In this document: piece after piece, positions 51,758 to 60,846 of the stretch
Layout of the letters: each line of letters begins with the position of its first letter
Position numbering within the stretch: the stretch's first letter is position 1
Assembly: GCA_963739995.1 (NCBI GenBank)
Contig: CAVUCH010000004.1
Span: forward strand, 434,001-498,000
Length of the DNA stretch: 64,000 bases
Direction of reading: 5' to 3'
DNA from: CAVUCH01 sp963739995
Lineage (GTDB): Bacteria; Acidobacteriota; Vicinamibacteria; Vicinamibacterales; JAENWD01
Program-made: the position numbers and the translations under genes
Notes under the pieces: generated by a model
Told to the model about the DNA's origin: nothing
Seen by the model: only the letters and a program-made list of their open reading frames with translations
The model's database searches: none

Positions 51758-54700
51758 TTAGCGCCAATCGCCGGCAGCGACGAACCCGGCCCAGTAAAAC
51801 GGGTAGGTGCTTTGGTGCTTCGCTCGTCGAGCCGCCAGGACTGCGAGACTGGCGGCGTGCACAGCGTCGGCAGTGCTGAGTTGCTTCTGGAAGCGCCCTT
51901 CATACAATGCCCGCATCCACGCTCGCGCGGCCTGGTCATCCACGGACCACAGGCTCATGACGACGGTGCGCGCGCCGGCGACCTGGAAGGCGCGTCGCAA
52001 ACCGAACACCCCTTCGCCGGCTTTGATCTCGCCGACGCCGGTGTCGCAGGCAGAGAGCACCGCCCACTCGACACTCCCCAAGTTGAGCGAGGCCACTTCT
52101 TCAGCCGTGAGGATGCCGTCGTCTTCCTCTGGGCCGGCCGACGAGCGGCGGTTGGCGCCGGCCAGTGCGAGGCCCGAGAGAAGCAGCGGGTTATCGAGGG
52201 GGGGCGTGCCTCCACCCTTCGATAGTCCACCGACGGCACGTGTGCCTCTCGGTCCGTCCGAGCACCTACCGCTCAGAAAGAAGCCATGGGTAGCCAGATG
52301 CAGGACGCGGCTCCCCGGGCCTTCCCGTTTGAATCCGGCTTCGCTCGCGTTGCGGCCCACGAGGACGCGCACGGGCTCGGATTCAGTCGCCGGGTTGGCC
52401 TGCCAGAAGCCAGAGAGGTCGCGCACTTCTTGAAGGGTGCCGCTGAGCGGCTGAAACGAAGCCGCTTGAAGGCTGCCGCACGCCTGCGCATCTCCACCGC
52501 GCATCGGCGGCAGGTTCGGTGCGCTCGACGAAAGGCCTGGTTTGGCACGGATGCGGAACAGACTGCCGGCGTCGAACGAAGGCCCGCCAAGGGCCAGGAG
52601 GCCGCGTCGAGTCGCGGGCATCTGGGGCAAGCGCACCAGGTCTCGCTCCGCAGACAGATAGTGAATCACCCGGCCGGTATCGAGGATGTACGATCGCTGA
52701 TCAACAGGGAGTGCCGCGAACGGCACCAGACTCAACGCACCCTCCGGCACGATGAAGACTCGTGTGGCGTCCCCCAGGTGGGCCGTTAGACGATCCCATA
52801 CGCGCCTCCGCAACACGTCGCCGGATCCGCGCGACGAGCGGACCGGCCGCCCCGGCGGCCCTTGCGCGGGCAGCACCGCCTCGGCGGCGATATCAGATCT
52901 CCACTGTGACACCTGCCGGTCGATGCTCTGCGCCGAGCCCAGCGGTACAACCGCAGGCGGCTGGTCAGGCCGCAGCACCAATGCCACGTACGAGGGTATG
53001 GTGCGCAACGAAACCGGGGCGGCGTCGAACACCGTCCGTTGGTAACGAGCAAACGACACGAGCGCACCGTTGGCCGGGAGCGCAGCCGCCACCTCCCCCA
53101 CGCCGATGTGCAGGCGATTGCGCTCTGCTCTGAACTCGGCGCTCTCTCGCGCCAGCGCCTGCTCCGCGAGCTCGCTATCGCGACGCGCAGCTTCCATCAC
53201 CCCCTTGTATTGCGCGGGCGACATCTTGCCTGGCCCGCGGACCATCAGGTTGGCCAGCCGCTGCTGCGCGGAAGTCAGTGCGCCCCGGGAGTCGATGCCC
53301 TCCTTCACCACGCGTCCGCCACTCTGTCGCGCCGCGATTTCGTCAAGAACAAGTGCTCGACTTTGGATCACTCCGTCGAGCGCAAATGGGACGGCTTCGG
53401 GCAGGGTGCCGGACAGTGACAGAAGGAGATCCAACCCTCGAGGGCGAGCCGCCGCGTAGTTCAGCGCCTGGCGTTCAGGCAGCGAGCGAAGCATCAGCCG
53501 GAGGTGATCCCGCCCGGTGGCCTCGACCATGGCAGCCATGCGCAGGGCGGCGACGCGGTCTCCGACGGCGGCCAGAGCGAAAGCCAAACCCGATTGTGCC
53601 TCGGCATACAAGGGATGCGAGGGGCCAAACACGTTGGCCCGAATTGCGAGCGCCCTCTCGTAGTAGTCCCGAGCGGCAGCACTGTCGCCGCGATTCGACT
53701 GCAGCCTGGCATAGAACGCCAGGATTCTTGCGTAGTCCGGCGCGTCGCGCGCATCGAGGCGTTCCGAGATGCGAAGGGCCCGCGTCGCGAGCTCCTGCGC
53801 GCGAGCCGGCCGACCGACCTCCATCAGGGTTGTCGCCAGGTCGACGAGCGTCCGCGCGACATCACGATGCTGGGGTCCAAGGGCCGTCTCGCGGATGGCG
53901 AGCGCACGTTGCAGCAGAGGAAGCGCCCGGGCCGGCAAGCCCCGTTCGAGATACACGGTCGCGAGTTCGGTCAGTGCGATCGCGACATACGGGTGGTTCG
54001 GGCCGCCTATGCGGGAGTAGATGGCCACGGCTCGATGCTGTTCCTGCTGCGCACTGTCGTAATCGCCAAGGCGCGCATCGACCTCCGCCATGACGTAATA
54101 GCCGGTCGCGACCAGCTCATGCCACTGACCGTACCTGGCCTTGTAAATGCTCAGCGCCTCCTGAAAGTGGAGTCGGGCGGACGGGTAGTCCCCGTAGTCG
54201 AGCTCGCCAATTCCAAGGCTGTGAAGATACTCTGCCAGCACGGGGTGGGTCGCGCCGAAGTTGCGCTGGGCGATTGCGAGAGCTCGCTTCTTCAGTTCCA
54301 GCGACTGCCGGAGATCCCCGAGGTCGTTCAGCGTAGCAGCAAGGGATCGGAGCGACAACGCCACCGTGGGATGGTCGGGGCGCAGGGTACTCTCGGCGAC
54401 CTCGACCGCGCGCTTCGAAACATCCCGTGACTCGAGCGGGCGGCCCTCGAACCAGAGTTGGTCGGCCATCAAATTCAACGTCCGCACGTAAACCGGATGA
54501 TTGATGTCCGAGGCCTCTTGGATTGCGCGGGCGCGCCGCAGTGCCGCGCCCGACCGGGCGTACTCGCCCTTTCGGTGCAGTACCAATCCGAGGTCCTCGA
54601 GCACTCTGGCGATGTCAACATCGGTCCCGTTGAGTGCCCGCTCTCTCAGTTGAACGCTTCGCTCCAGGACCTTCAAGGCGTCGTCATCCCGGCGCGCACT

Positions 54701-55204
54701 GGCCAGGGCGCTGCCCAGGTGGTAGAGCGCCGTTGCGACATCGACGCTGTCGGTTCCGGCACTCCGCTCGGTCAGGTTGACGGCTCGCCGCGCGACAGCG
54801 ATGGCCTGGTTGACGTCGACGGCGGCGGTGAGTACATCGCAAAGATTCAACAGGGACGGGACGAGCTCAACCCCCTCGGTTCCGTAGAGCGCTTCCTTGA
54901 TTCGAAGCGCGCTCGTGGCAAGGGCGAGGGTCTCGTCGTGCGCCGCCCGACCATTCAACACCAGCGCACGCACGAGGACATCGGAGGCGGTTGCCACTTC
55001 ACGGGTGTTGTCCGCGTGCGCGGCACGCAGTGTGTCGACGTCGGCGCGGGCCTTCGCCTCGCCTTGGTCAAACAGCCCCGCAACGAGCAGTGCGTCCGCG
55101 TCCGCAGGAACGACTCGTTCGCGCTCCTGCCCGACTGAAAGCGCGACGGACGCTACCGTAAGCAGCGCTGTGTACCGTATCGTCCCGGCTGGGGAGCGAG
55201 TCAC
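51758..55204 (-). CDS. TPR-CHAT caspase-like protease
   Basis: This is a 1148-residue protein. A possible signal or anchor helix (TALLTVASVALSVG, residues 12-25) is followed by about twelve TPRs (each with ALAIREtALGPqH-type signatures) to about residue 560. A linker and the C-terminal CHAT domain follow. Catalytic His973 (RVLHLATHGFFLSG) and Cys1053 (AVLSACDTGVGE) are both present. CHAT proteases belong to the caspase-gingipain superfamily and act in conflict or death responses. The start is GTG at 55204. It is last in a three-gene leftward operon, 30 bp after the repeat protein. Confidence 0.9.
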   Translation of the reverse strand: MTRSPAGTIRYTALLTVASVALSVGQERERVVPADADALLVAGLFDQGEAKARADVDTLRAAHADNTREVATASDVLVRALVLNGRAAHDETLALATSALRIKEALYGTEGVELVPSLLNLCDVLTAAVDVNQAIAVARRAVNLTERSAGTDSVDVATALYHLGSALASARRDDDALKVLERSVQLRERALNGTDVDIARVLEDLGLVLHRKGEYARSGAALRRARAIQEASDINHPVYVRTLNLMADQLWFEGRPLESRDVSKRAVEVAESTLRPDHPTVALSLRSLAATLNDLGDLRQSLELKKRALAIAQRNFGATHPVLAEYLHSLGIGELDYGDYPSARLHFQEALSIYKARYGQWHELVATGYYVMAEVDARLGDYDSAQQEQHRAVAIYSRIGGPNHPYVAIALTELATVYLERGLPARALPLLQRALAIRETALGPQHRDVARTLVDLATTLMEVGRPARAQELATRALRISERLDARDAPDYARILAFYARLQSNRGDSAAARDYYERALAIRANVFGPSHPLYAEAQSGLAFALAAVGDRVAALRMAAMVEATGRDHLRLMLRSLPERQALNYAAARPRGLDLLLSLSGTLPEAVPFALDGVIQSRALVLDEIAARQSGGRVVKEGIDSRGALTSAQQRLANLMVRGPGKMSPAQYKGVMEAARRDSELAEQALARESAEFRAERNRLHIGVGEVAAALPANGALVSFARYQRTVFDAAPVSLRTIPSYVALVLRPDQPPAVVPLGSAQSIDRQVSQWRSDIAAEAVLPAQGPPGRPVRSSRGSGDVLRRRVWDRLTAHLGDATRVFIVPEGALSLVPFAALPVDQRSYILDTGRVIHYLSAERDLVRLPQMPATRRGLLALGGPSFDAGSLFRIRAKPGLSSSAPNLPPMRGGDAQACGSLQAASFQPLSGTLQEVRDLSGFWQANPATESEPVRVLVGRNASEAGFKREGPGSRVLHLATHGFFLSGRCSDGPRGTRAVGGLSKGGGTPPLDNPLLLSGLALAGANRRSSAGPEEDDGILTAEEVASLNLGSVEWAVLSACDTGVGEIKAGEGVFGLRRAFQVAGARTVVMSLWSVDDQAARAWMRALYEGRFQKQLSTADAVHAASLAVLAARRAKHQSTYPFYWAGFVAAGDWR

Positions 55205-55234
55205 ATGTTGTCCCGTTCGGCGCGTGCGTCGATG

Positions 55235-55609
55235 CTACTTGATGGGTACCCTGACTTGGTCGATCAAGAGTTGCAAGAGAGCGCGAGCCGAGGCCGCCTC
55301 CCTATCAGCCATCGAGGACTGCGCTGCGAACCCGCTGTCGGAACTCGAGCGCGACGCGCTGACCGGGGCCACGAATGCGACGATGAGGTGCCCCCCCAGA
55401 TCGGTCGTTCTCCGAAAGATGTCCTGAGCCACCTGGGAGGGACTATAGGCGAACAGCTCCTGCCCGCGTCCCGGTTCCCTGCCACGACCCGGCTCCCTGC
55501 CGCGACCCGGCTCTCTGCCGCGTCCCGGCTCCCTGCCACGCTCGGCGAGCCTGCGCTTTTCGAAATCCTGTGCGGTAGGTGGCGCCGCCGCTTGCGTCAC
55601 ATCATCCAT
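55235..55609 (-). CDS. Small protein with GREPGR tandem repeats
   Basis: This 124-residue protein lies between the C11 protease (32 bp before) and CHAT (30 bp after). Residues about 28-52 are four exact GREPGR hexamers encoded by 18-bp repeats. The rest, LFAYSPSQVAQDIFRRTTDLGG and AREAASARALLQLLIDQVRVP-like helix, suggests a helical C-terminal module. No known family. GAGGAGGGG precedes the ATG. Its position suggests an adaptor, substrate or inhibitor for one or both proteases (inference). The hexamer copy number may vary. Confidence 0.65.
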   Translation of the reverse strand: MDDVTQAAAPPTAQDFEKRRLAERGREPGRGREPGRGREPGRGREPGRGQELFAYSPSQVAQDIFRRTTDLGGHLIVAFVAPVSASRSSSDSGFAAQSSMADREAASARALLQLLIDQVRVPIK

Positions 55610-55641
55610 GATCCCCTCCTCGTGTCGAGCGACTGGCTGAA

Positions 55642-56946
55642 CTAGCTCAGTTTCGCCAAGGTGTGAACGAGTCGACTCCAAACCGTCTTCTTCGCAAAGA
55701 CGAACCCGTCGTAGAGACTCCGCACGGCATCGAAATCGTTGCCGGATGCGACATTTGGCGCGTAAAGGCTGATGCCGTTCAGCCTCGCGAGCTCGCCAGC
55801 ATTGCGGCCGTGGTCCACGATGAACGGACGTCCCTCGCCCGTCGCGCTCTTGCCGACGAGGGGAGGCCGAGGGTTCAGTGGGAAGTCACCCAAGGCTCTG
55901 GCCGTCTCGGCGATGAGCGGGTCTCCGCCGTGACGCACCAGATTGAGGCAGAGATCGACGACGTCGACATAGGGTCTGTCCTCGCCCGTCTGTGACTGTG
56001 TAAACAGCTCCATTATCCGTTGTCGCCTGTCAGGGTCGTCGATCGCGGCGAGCAGCGCCAGCGCCAGCAATTCCGCGCGATATCGGAGTTCGTTCGCCTG
56101 CGCTAGGTCGAGGAACGTCAATGAGACCGGCGACGAAGCCGGGTACGACTCGCAGAAGCGTCGGACGACGTACGAACCGAACTCCGGCGGCGTCATCGGC
56201 CGGTCCTTCGGGTACCGGAGTCGATCAAGGATGCGGTCGTAGGGCCAGCCCGGAATTGGGATGCCGATCTCCGAACCCAGCAGATACTTCGCGAATGGCT
56301 GCAGCTGGCACGCCATCTCCACAGTCGCGACGTCGCATGCGTCGAATCCGATGATATCGAGCGTCGGAGGTTCGGCACTCTGTTTGTTGTCCCATTCGCC
56401 GAACCGCGCCTTCATCTTCTCTTGCAGCCGCAGGAGCATGTCGCTCAATTCGACGAAATCGATCGCGTCCACTACTCCTCCGCGCGTCCTCGAGCGACCG
56501 AAGGCGAAATCGTACGCGTGGCCCCACAGCACCAGCATCGAATTGTCCCCGGGGCTATGTTGCGACTCTTGAATCGAGTCCTCGATGAAGTCTATGAGGG
56601 CTTGCTCGGGTTTTCCCTTCGGTATGTCGTCTACGGTCGCTGTTGGTTTTCCGGCCTGGGGGTTGAAGCCGAAGCGATAACGTTGCGTCACAGCCGAGCT
56701 GCGATGTACTTGTACGTAGACGTGGAGGGGCCCTGCCTTGCCTACGTCACGTTGATCCGCTTTGTCTGTAAAGATGGAACTGATTTCCTGGAGGTCGGCT
56801 TCGGCTGCATAATCGAGAGAGTCGGTGCCCTCGAACGTCTCGGCCCCCATGAACACCATCACTGTCCACTTCGGGCGGTCTCTCTTTTCGTCCGACGTCG
56901 ACCCTGCATTCGCACTTGACTCCGACGCGCTGCTGTCTGGCGCCAT
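55642..56946 (-). CDS. C11 clostripain-like cysteine peptidase
   Basis: This is a 434-residue caspase-fold peptidase. The catalytic dyad is His143 (VLWGHAYDFAFG) and Cys204 (IIGFDACDVATVE), with the usual WTVMVFMGAETF start and EIGIPIPGWPYDRIL in the body. Family members cleave after Arg/Lys and some self-process. No signal peptide is seen, so it probably acts in the cytoplasm. ATG at 56946 has GAGGGTGAG upstream; the open frame reaches 57180 and includes ATG 57012 as alternative. It is the first gene of the operon and is divergent from the sigma/kinase pair. Confidence 0.87.
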   Translation of the reverse strand: MAPDSSASESSANAGSTSDEKRDRPKWTVMVFMGAETFEGTDSLDYAAEADLQEISSIFTDKADQRDVGKAGPLHVYVQVHRSSAVTQRYRFGFNPQAGKPTATVDDIPKGKPEQALIDFIEDSIQESQHSPGDNSMLVLWGHAYDFAFGRSRTRGGVVDAIDFVELSDMLLRLQEKMKARFGEWDNKQSAEPPTLDIIGFDACDVATVEMACQLQPFAKYLLGSEIGIPIPGWPYDRILDRLRYPKDRPMTPPEFGSYVVRRFCESYPASSPVSLTFLDLAQANELRYRAELLALALLAAIDDPDRRQRIMELFTQSQTGEDRPYVDVVDLCLNLVRHGGDPLIAETARALGDFPLNPRPPLVGKSATGEGRPFIVDHGRNAGELARLNGISLYAPNVASGNDFDAVRSLYDGFVFAKKTVWSRLVHTLAKLS

Positions 56947-57433
56947 GATCTCACCCTCGCATGCCCCCTCGTTCGTCGCCGAGGTAATCCCGGCTTCCGA
57001 CGGGTGACTCATCGACTGAGGAACGGAACGTCCTGAACGACGCAGGCTGCGGAGTCTAGACCAGCCACGCCCTTCGGTAAACCACAATCCGGCAGACCGA
57101 AGCAGGCGCCCGGTTCTCTTGATAGCCGCGGCCAAGCGTGTCCCGAAACGCTCTGTCGTGCTAGTCCCGTTACAAGCCATAACGAAGCGCCAAGAGATTC
57201 ATACAGGTCGCGGGAACGGAATGTCTGCCATCTCAGCAGGTTATTGTCACTCCCTGCGTGTATGACAGCCGCCCGGGGAGCGTTGATGGGGTAGGTGGGA
57301 TCTGCGGCGTGCCTACCGGCGGAACAAGCCTCCGCCCGAATGGAGCAGTATGATAGGGGCGTTCACTGTCACGGACTTATGCTCCGAGTGGCCGGGCGCG
57401 ACCTCGGTGTCGTTCCAACCCTGGAGTCAGCCG
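56947..57433. other. Divergent promoter region of the protease and sigma/kinase genes
   Basis: The 490 bp separates the two transcription units and should hold both promoters. The leftmost part may encode the N-terminal extension of the C11 protein. I see no clear repeat or operator. Confidence 0.45.
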
Positions 57434-58030
57434 GTGCAGAGCGCTACTACTCCGGAACCGGAGAACGAGACTTCGTTCCAGCTGCTTCTGCGCGCCCGCA
57501 CGGGCGCCCCGGACGCCCGGGAGCAACTGTGCGCGCACTATCTGCCACGCCTGCACCGATGGGCCCGTGGCCGTCTACCGGCGGGTGCGCGCGGGGCGCT
57601 CGACACGGGCGACATCGTTCAGGAAGTCCTGATGCACGCGCTCGAGCACGTCCCGGTGTTCGAGCCGCGCAATGAATGGTCGTTCCAAGCGTATCTTCGC
57701 CGTTCGCTGATGAACCGGATCCGCGACGAGGCACGCCGTGTACAGCGGCGGCCCGCTCCCGACCTGCTTGACAGCGATCAGGCGAGTCTCGAGCCCTCGC
57801 CCCTCGAAAGCGTGATCGGAATCGAAGCCATCGAGCGGTATGAGAGAGCGCTGGAACGCCTCAGACCCCAAGATCAACAGGCGATTGTCGCGCGCTGTGA
57901 GTGGGGCATGAGTCACGAAGAAGTCGCGGAGCTGCTCGGCAAACCGACGCCAGCGGCGGCCCAGGTGGCGGTCCATCGTGCCATCGTGCGGCTTGCCAAG
58001 GAGATGGCCCGTGAACATCCACGATCCTGA
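57434..58030 (+). CDS. ECF-like sigma factor (kinase-linked)
   Basis: This is a 198-residue sigma-70 family factor. Region 2 has YLPRLHRWARGRLP, GALDTGDIVQEVLMHALEHV and FQAYLRRSLMNRIRDEARR. Region 4 has LERLRPQDQQAIVARCEWGM, SHEEVAELLGKPTPAAAQVA. It is of the type found beside Ser/Thr kinases rather than anti-sigma factors. GTG at 57434 has GGAG 8 bases upstream; an ATG at 57350 would add a tail without sigma similarity. The stop overlaps the kinase start by 20 bp, indicating tight coupling. Confidence 0.82.
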   Translation: MQSATTPEPENETSFQLLLRARTGAPDAREQLCAHYLPRLHRWARGRLPAGARGALDTGDIVQEVLMHALEHVPVFEPRNEWSFQAYLRRSLMNRIRDEARRVQRRPAPDLLDSDQASLEPSPLESVIGIEAIERYERALERLRPQDQQAIVARCEWGMSHEEVAELLGKPTPAAAQVAVHRAIVRLAKEMAREHPRS

Positions 58031-59816
58031 CGAGAGCCGGTTGATCGAGCTGGCCTCCTTCATCGACGACGACCAGCCGATCGATTGGGACTCGGCGGAA
58101 CCGAGCACGCAGGATGCGCTCGAGCGCGCAGTGGTGTCCGAATTGCGCGTCGTGGAAGGCCTGACACGGGCGCTCAGGCGGCCTGACGAGCACATGACGG
58201 TAGGGTCCAAGGACGAGGCTCAGGAGCCGTCGCCGGCTATGGCCCCGAGAGCCTGGGGTCCTCTCGTGATTCTGGAACCGATCGGGCGCGGTGCGTTTGG
58301 AACGGTTTATCGCGCGCGCGACAGCCTGGGTCGCGAAGTGGCGCTGAAGCTCTTCACGCCGCGACCGGAACAGGACTCGGCCAAGGGCGCGCGGGTCCTT
58401 CAGGAAGCGCGTCTCCTTGCCAGTATCAGTCACGCCAACATCGTCGACGTCTACGGCGCGGATCGGTTCGATGGGCGCCTTGGCCTGTGGATGGAACTGA
58501 TCCGGGGCCGCACCCTGGATGCAGAATTGCGCACGCGCGGCTTGTTCAGTGCGCAGGAGGCAAAGCTGATCGGTCTCGACCTCTGTCGCGCGCTGGCCGC
58601 CGTGCACGATGCCGGGCTCGTGCACCGCGATGTCAAGGCACGGAACGTCATGCGTGAGGGCGGTGGTCGCATCGTGCTGATGGATTTCGGCACAGGTGTG
58701 TCGGCCGAGTCCGGGCTGACCGACGTTGCCGGCACCCCGTTGTATCTCGCGCCCGAGATATTTAATCGGCAGGTTGCCACGCGCGCCTCCGACGTCTACA
58801 GTCTCGGCGTGCTCCTCTATCACCTCGTGAGCGGTGCCTACCCAGTGTCCGGGACAGACCGCATCGAAATCCAGCGCGGGCACGACGAGGGGCGACGCAC
58901 GCGCCTGCGCGATATCCGCCCGGATCTCCCCCCGGGTTTCGTGCATGCGGTCGAGTCGGCGCTCGCGCCCGATCCGCAGCGTCGCTATCAGACTGCTGGA
59001 GAATTCGAGCACGCCCTTATGAGCGAGGGAGTCGTTCCACCGCCACGCCCGATACCCAAGCCCTTGCCGGCGCGTCCGTGGCTCGCGATTGCGGCGCTCG
59101 CCGTCGTTGCTGTCTCGGCGTCGATCGTCGGTGCAGGGTTGATGCTGCCTTCCCCCACAGTGTCGGGCGGGACGGGCGACACCCCCACAACATCATCGAG
59201 TGCCGGATCATCCTCCGTGGCACCGGTCGCCGTCCCGGCGGACACCTATACCGTCAGCGCGGCGCTCTACAAGTTCTCGAGATCGAAGGCCGTTCGACTG
59301 GCCGCAGGCGATCGAGTGGCGCCCGGCGATACGCTCACGCTCAGGATTCAATCGTCCCGACCGGTGTACGTCTATGTCGTCAACGAAGACGAGCACGGCG
59401 AGTCGTACCTGCTCTTCCCCCTTCAGGGCCAGGAGTCGAGTAATCCGTTGGCAGCGGAGCGGCCACATGAGTTGCCCGGTAAGCAGGCTGGCCAGGAGAC
59501 GCAGTGGCAGGTGACAAGTGCGGGCGGGCGCGAACACTTCGTGGTCTTCGCCAGCCCCAGCCAGATGTCGATATTCGATGAGCTGCTGAGCTCGTTGCCG
59601 CGTCCTGGCGCCGGCCGACCCATCTCCAGGCCGATGGTGCCGCAGAGCTTGGTCGGCCGCTTACGCGGTGTGGGCGGCTTGGTACCTCGTGCTCAGCCAT
59701 CGATGCCGGCAAACGCGCGCGTCCTGTTCGGGATGGCGAACCCCCTAGGCACGGAACCCGAAACGGTCCGCGGCGTGTGGGTTCGGCAGGTGTGGCTCCG
59801 GAACCCAGGTAAATGA
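58011..59816 (+). CDS. Transmembrane Ser/Thr kinase with DUF4384-like domain
   Basis: This is a 601-residue kinase. A short N-terminal region (ELASFIDDDQPIDWDSAE) precedes the kinase domain (about 80-330): GRGAFGTVYRAR, VALKLF, HRDVKARNVM, DFGTGVSA and APEIF. One transmembrane helix (WLAIAALAVVAVSASIVGAG) is near 350. The external part has VPADTYTVSAALYKFSRSKA and GDTLTLRIQSSRPVYVYVVN, followed by DEHGESYLLFP. These match DUF4384-like domains found with kinases. GTG at 58011 has AAGGAG 7 bases upstream. It likely phosphorylates the overlapping sigma factor (inference). Confidence 0.88.
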   Translation: MNIHDPDESRLIELASFIDDDQPIDWDSAEPSTQDALERAVVSELRVVEGLTRALRRPDEHMTVGSKDEAQEPSPAMAPRAWGPLVILEPIGRGAFGTVYRARDSLGREVALKLFTPRPEQDSAKGARVLQEARLLASISHANIVDVYGADRFDGRLGLWMELIRGRTLDAELRTRGLFSAQEAKLIGLDLCRALAAVHDAGLVHRDVKARNVMREGGGRIVLMDFGTGVSAESGLTDVAGTPLYLAPEIFNRQVATRASDVYSLGVLLYHLVSGAYPVSGTDRIEIQRGHDEGRRTRLRDIRPDLPPGFVHAVESALAPDPQRRYQTAGEFEHALMSEGVVPPPRPIPKPLPARPWLAIAALAVVAVSASIVGAGLMLPSPTVSGGTGDTPTTSSSAGSSSVAPVAVPADTYTVSAALYKFSRSKAVRLAAGDRVAPGDTLTLRIQSSRPVYVYVVNEDEHGESYLLFPLQGQESSNPLAAERPHELPGKQAGQETQWQVTSAGGREHFVVFASPSQMSIFDELLSSLPRPGAGRPISRPMVPQSLVGRLRGVGGLVPRAQPSMPANARVLFGMANPLGTEPETVRGVWVRQVWLRNPGK

Positions 59817-60330
59817 CACTTTGCGCGGCGTTGCGGTTCGAAAGCACACCAGGCTTCGCGCCATTCACCTGCTGGCCAGTATCGAGACGGTCACGACCCA
59901 GGCTCAACGCCGAGCGCTAGAACGGTTGATCGTCTGGCGGGATTTTGGGTTTCTTTGCGCGCGCGCTTCGGCGTCGGCAACCGCTCCACCTCACGATGGC
60001 TGGGGTCGCACGGCGCTTACGACAGCCGATTCAATAAAGCGGAGCAGTTGCTGGTCGAGGCGGAGCGGGTCTCGGATGACGGTCCGCGCTGGTTGCTTGG
60101 CGAAGCGTGGTACTGACGTGAGCGACTACAAGAAGAGCGTGGCGATGCTCGAGCGCCTCGAGGCAAGTCCGTCTGAGCTCCGATCACGAGATCGCGTCGA
60201 GCACCGCCGACAGGTTCGCCGCCCTGTTTGCCGTGCCTTCGAATACGACGCGACGGCCGTGAGCATGCAGTGAGGGACGACGCGCGGACGATCTCGCGGA
60301 TCGCGCGCCTCGGCCTACCAGTTCGTCCCA
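59817..60330. other. Gap of about 510 bp
   Basis: A minor open frame (59821-60273, +) lacks a ribosome-binding site and known domains and is not called. No strong repeat or hairpin seen. Confidence 0.5.
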
Positions 60331-60671
60331 TCAGACTGGATGTGTCAACGTTCCGTGCACTGCGCCGAACTCGGGCGCGTCGGCAAGGACTCGCGCGAGC
60401 TGCGCTGTCTCGCGGTCTACATGCCGACTGGTATCGACCTCGGCCGCTCGGCGAGTTCTTCGTTCAGCCCCTGGTGCAGCAGTCGCTTGATGGACGCGTA
60501 GAGGCTGCTCGGGCTGAATCGCAGCGCGCCGCCTGTGCGATCGGCGACGTCGAGCAGAATGGAGTATCCGTGCCCGTCGCGGTCGGCCAGCGAAACAAGG
60601 ATGTGAAACGTGTCGCGATGGAGCCGGAGGAACTCCTCAGGCCGCGGCTCGTCCTCGCGTGATGAACGCAT
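60331..60671 (-). pseudogene. PadR-type regulator, damaged
   Basis: The first frame (from 60671) carries the winged helix: HRDTFHILVSLADRDGHGYS, then FSPSSLYASIKRLLHQGL, a PadR core. It ends early after AERPRSIPVGM. A second frame continues with VDRETAQLARVLADA, the helical C-terminus, to 60331. The connecting RYYxLT strand is missing, so this is a short deletion plus frame change. PadR genes commonly precede permease operons; none follows here. Confidence 0.65.
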
Positions 60672-60846
60672 GGCGCAGTATCGCAGACCCTGCTATAGCT
60701 GATCATGGAAGAGTGTGGCCTCTACGCGCACCGTCCGCAGCGCCAATGAAAGTACGACGTCGCCGCGGACACGACGACCGTGGCCGGCCTGCCCCGCATC
60801 GTCCAAGCCTGCGACCGACGCCCGGGCGACGGCCCAGGAGGTCGCC

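Noticed and set aside
59821..60273. A 150-residue plus-strand gene after the DUF4384 kinase
   Set aside because: No ribosome-binding site, unlikely composition, and no recognisable domain.
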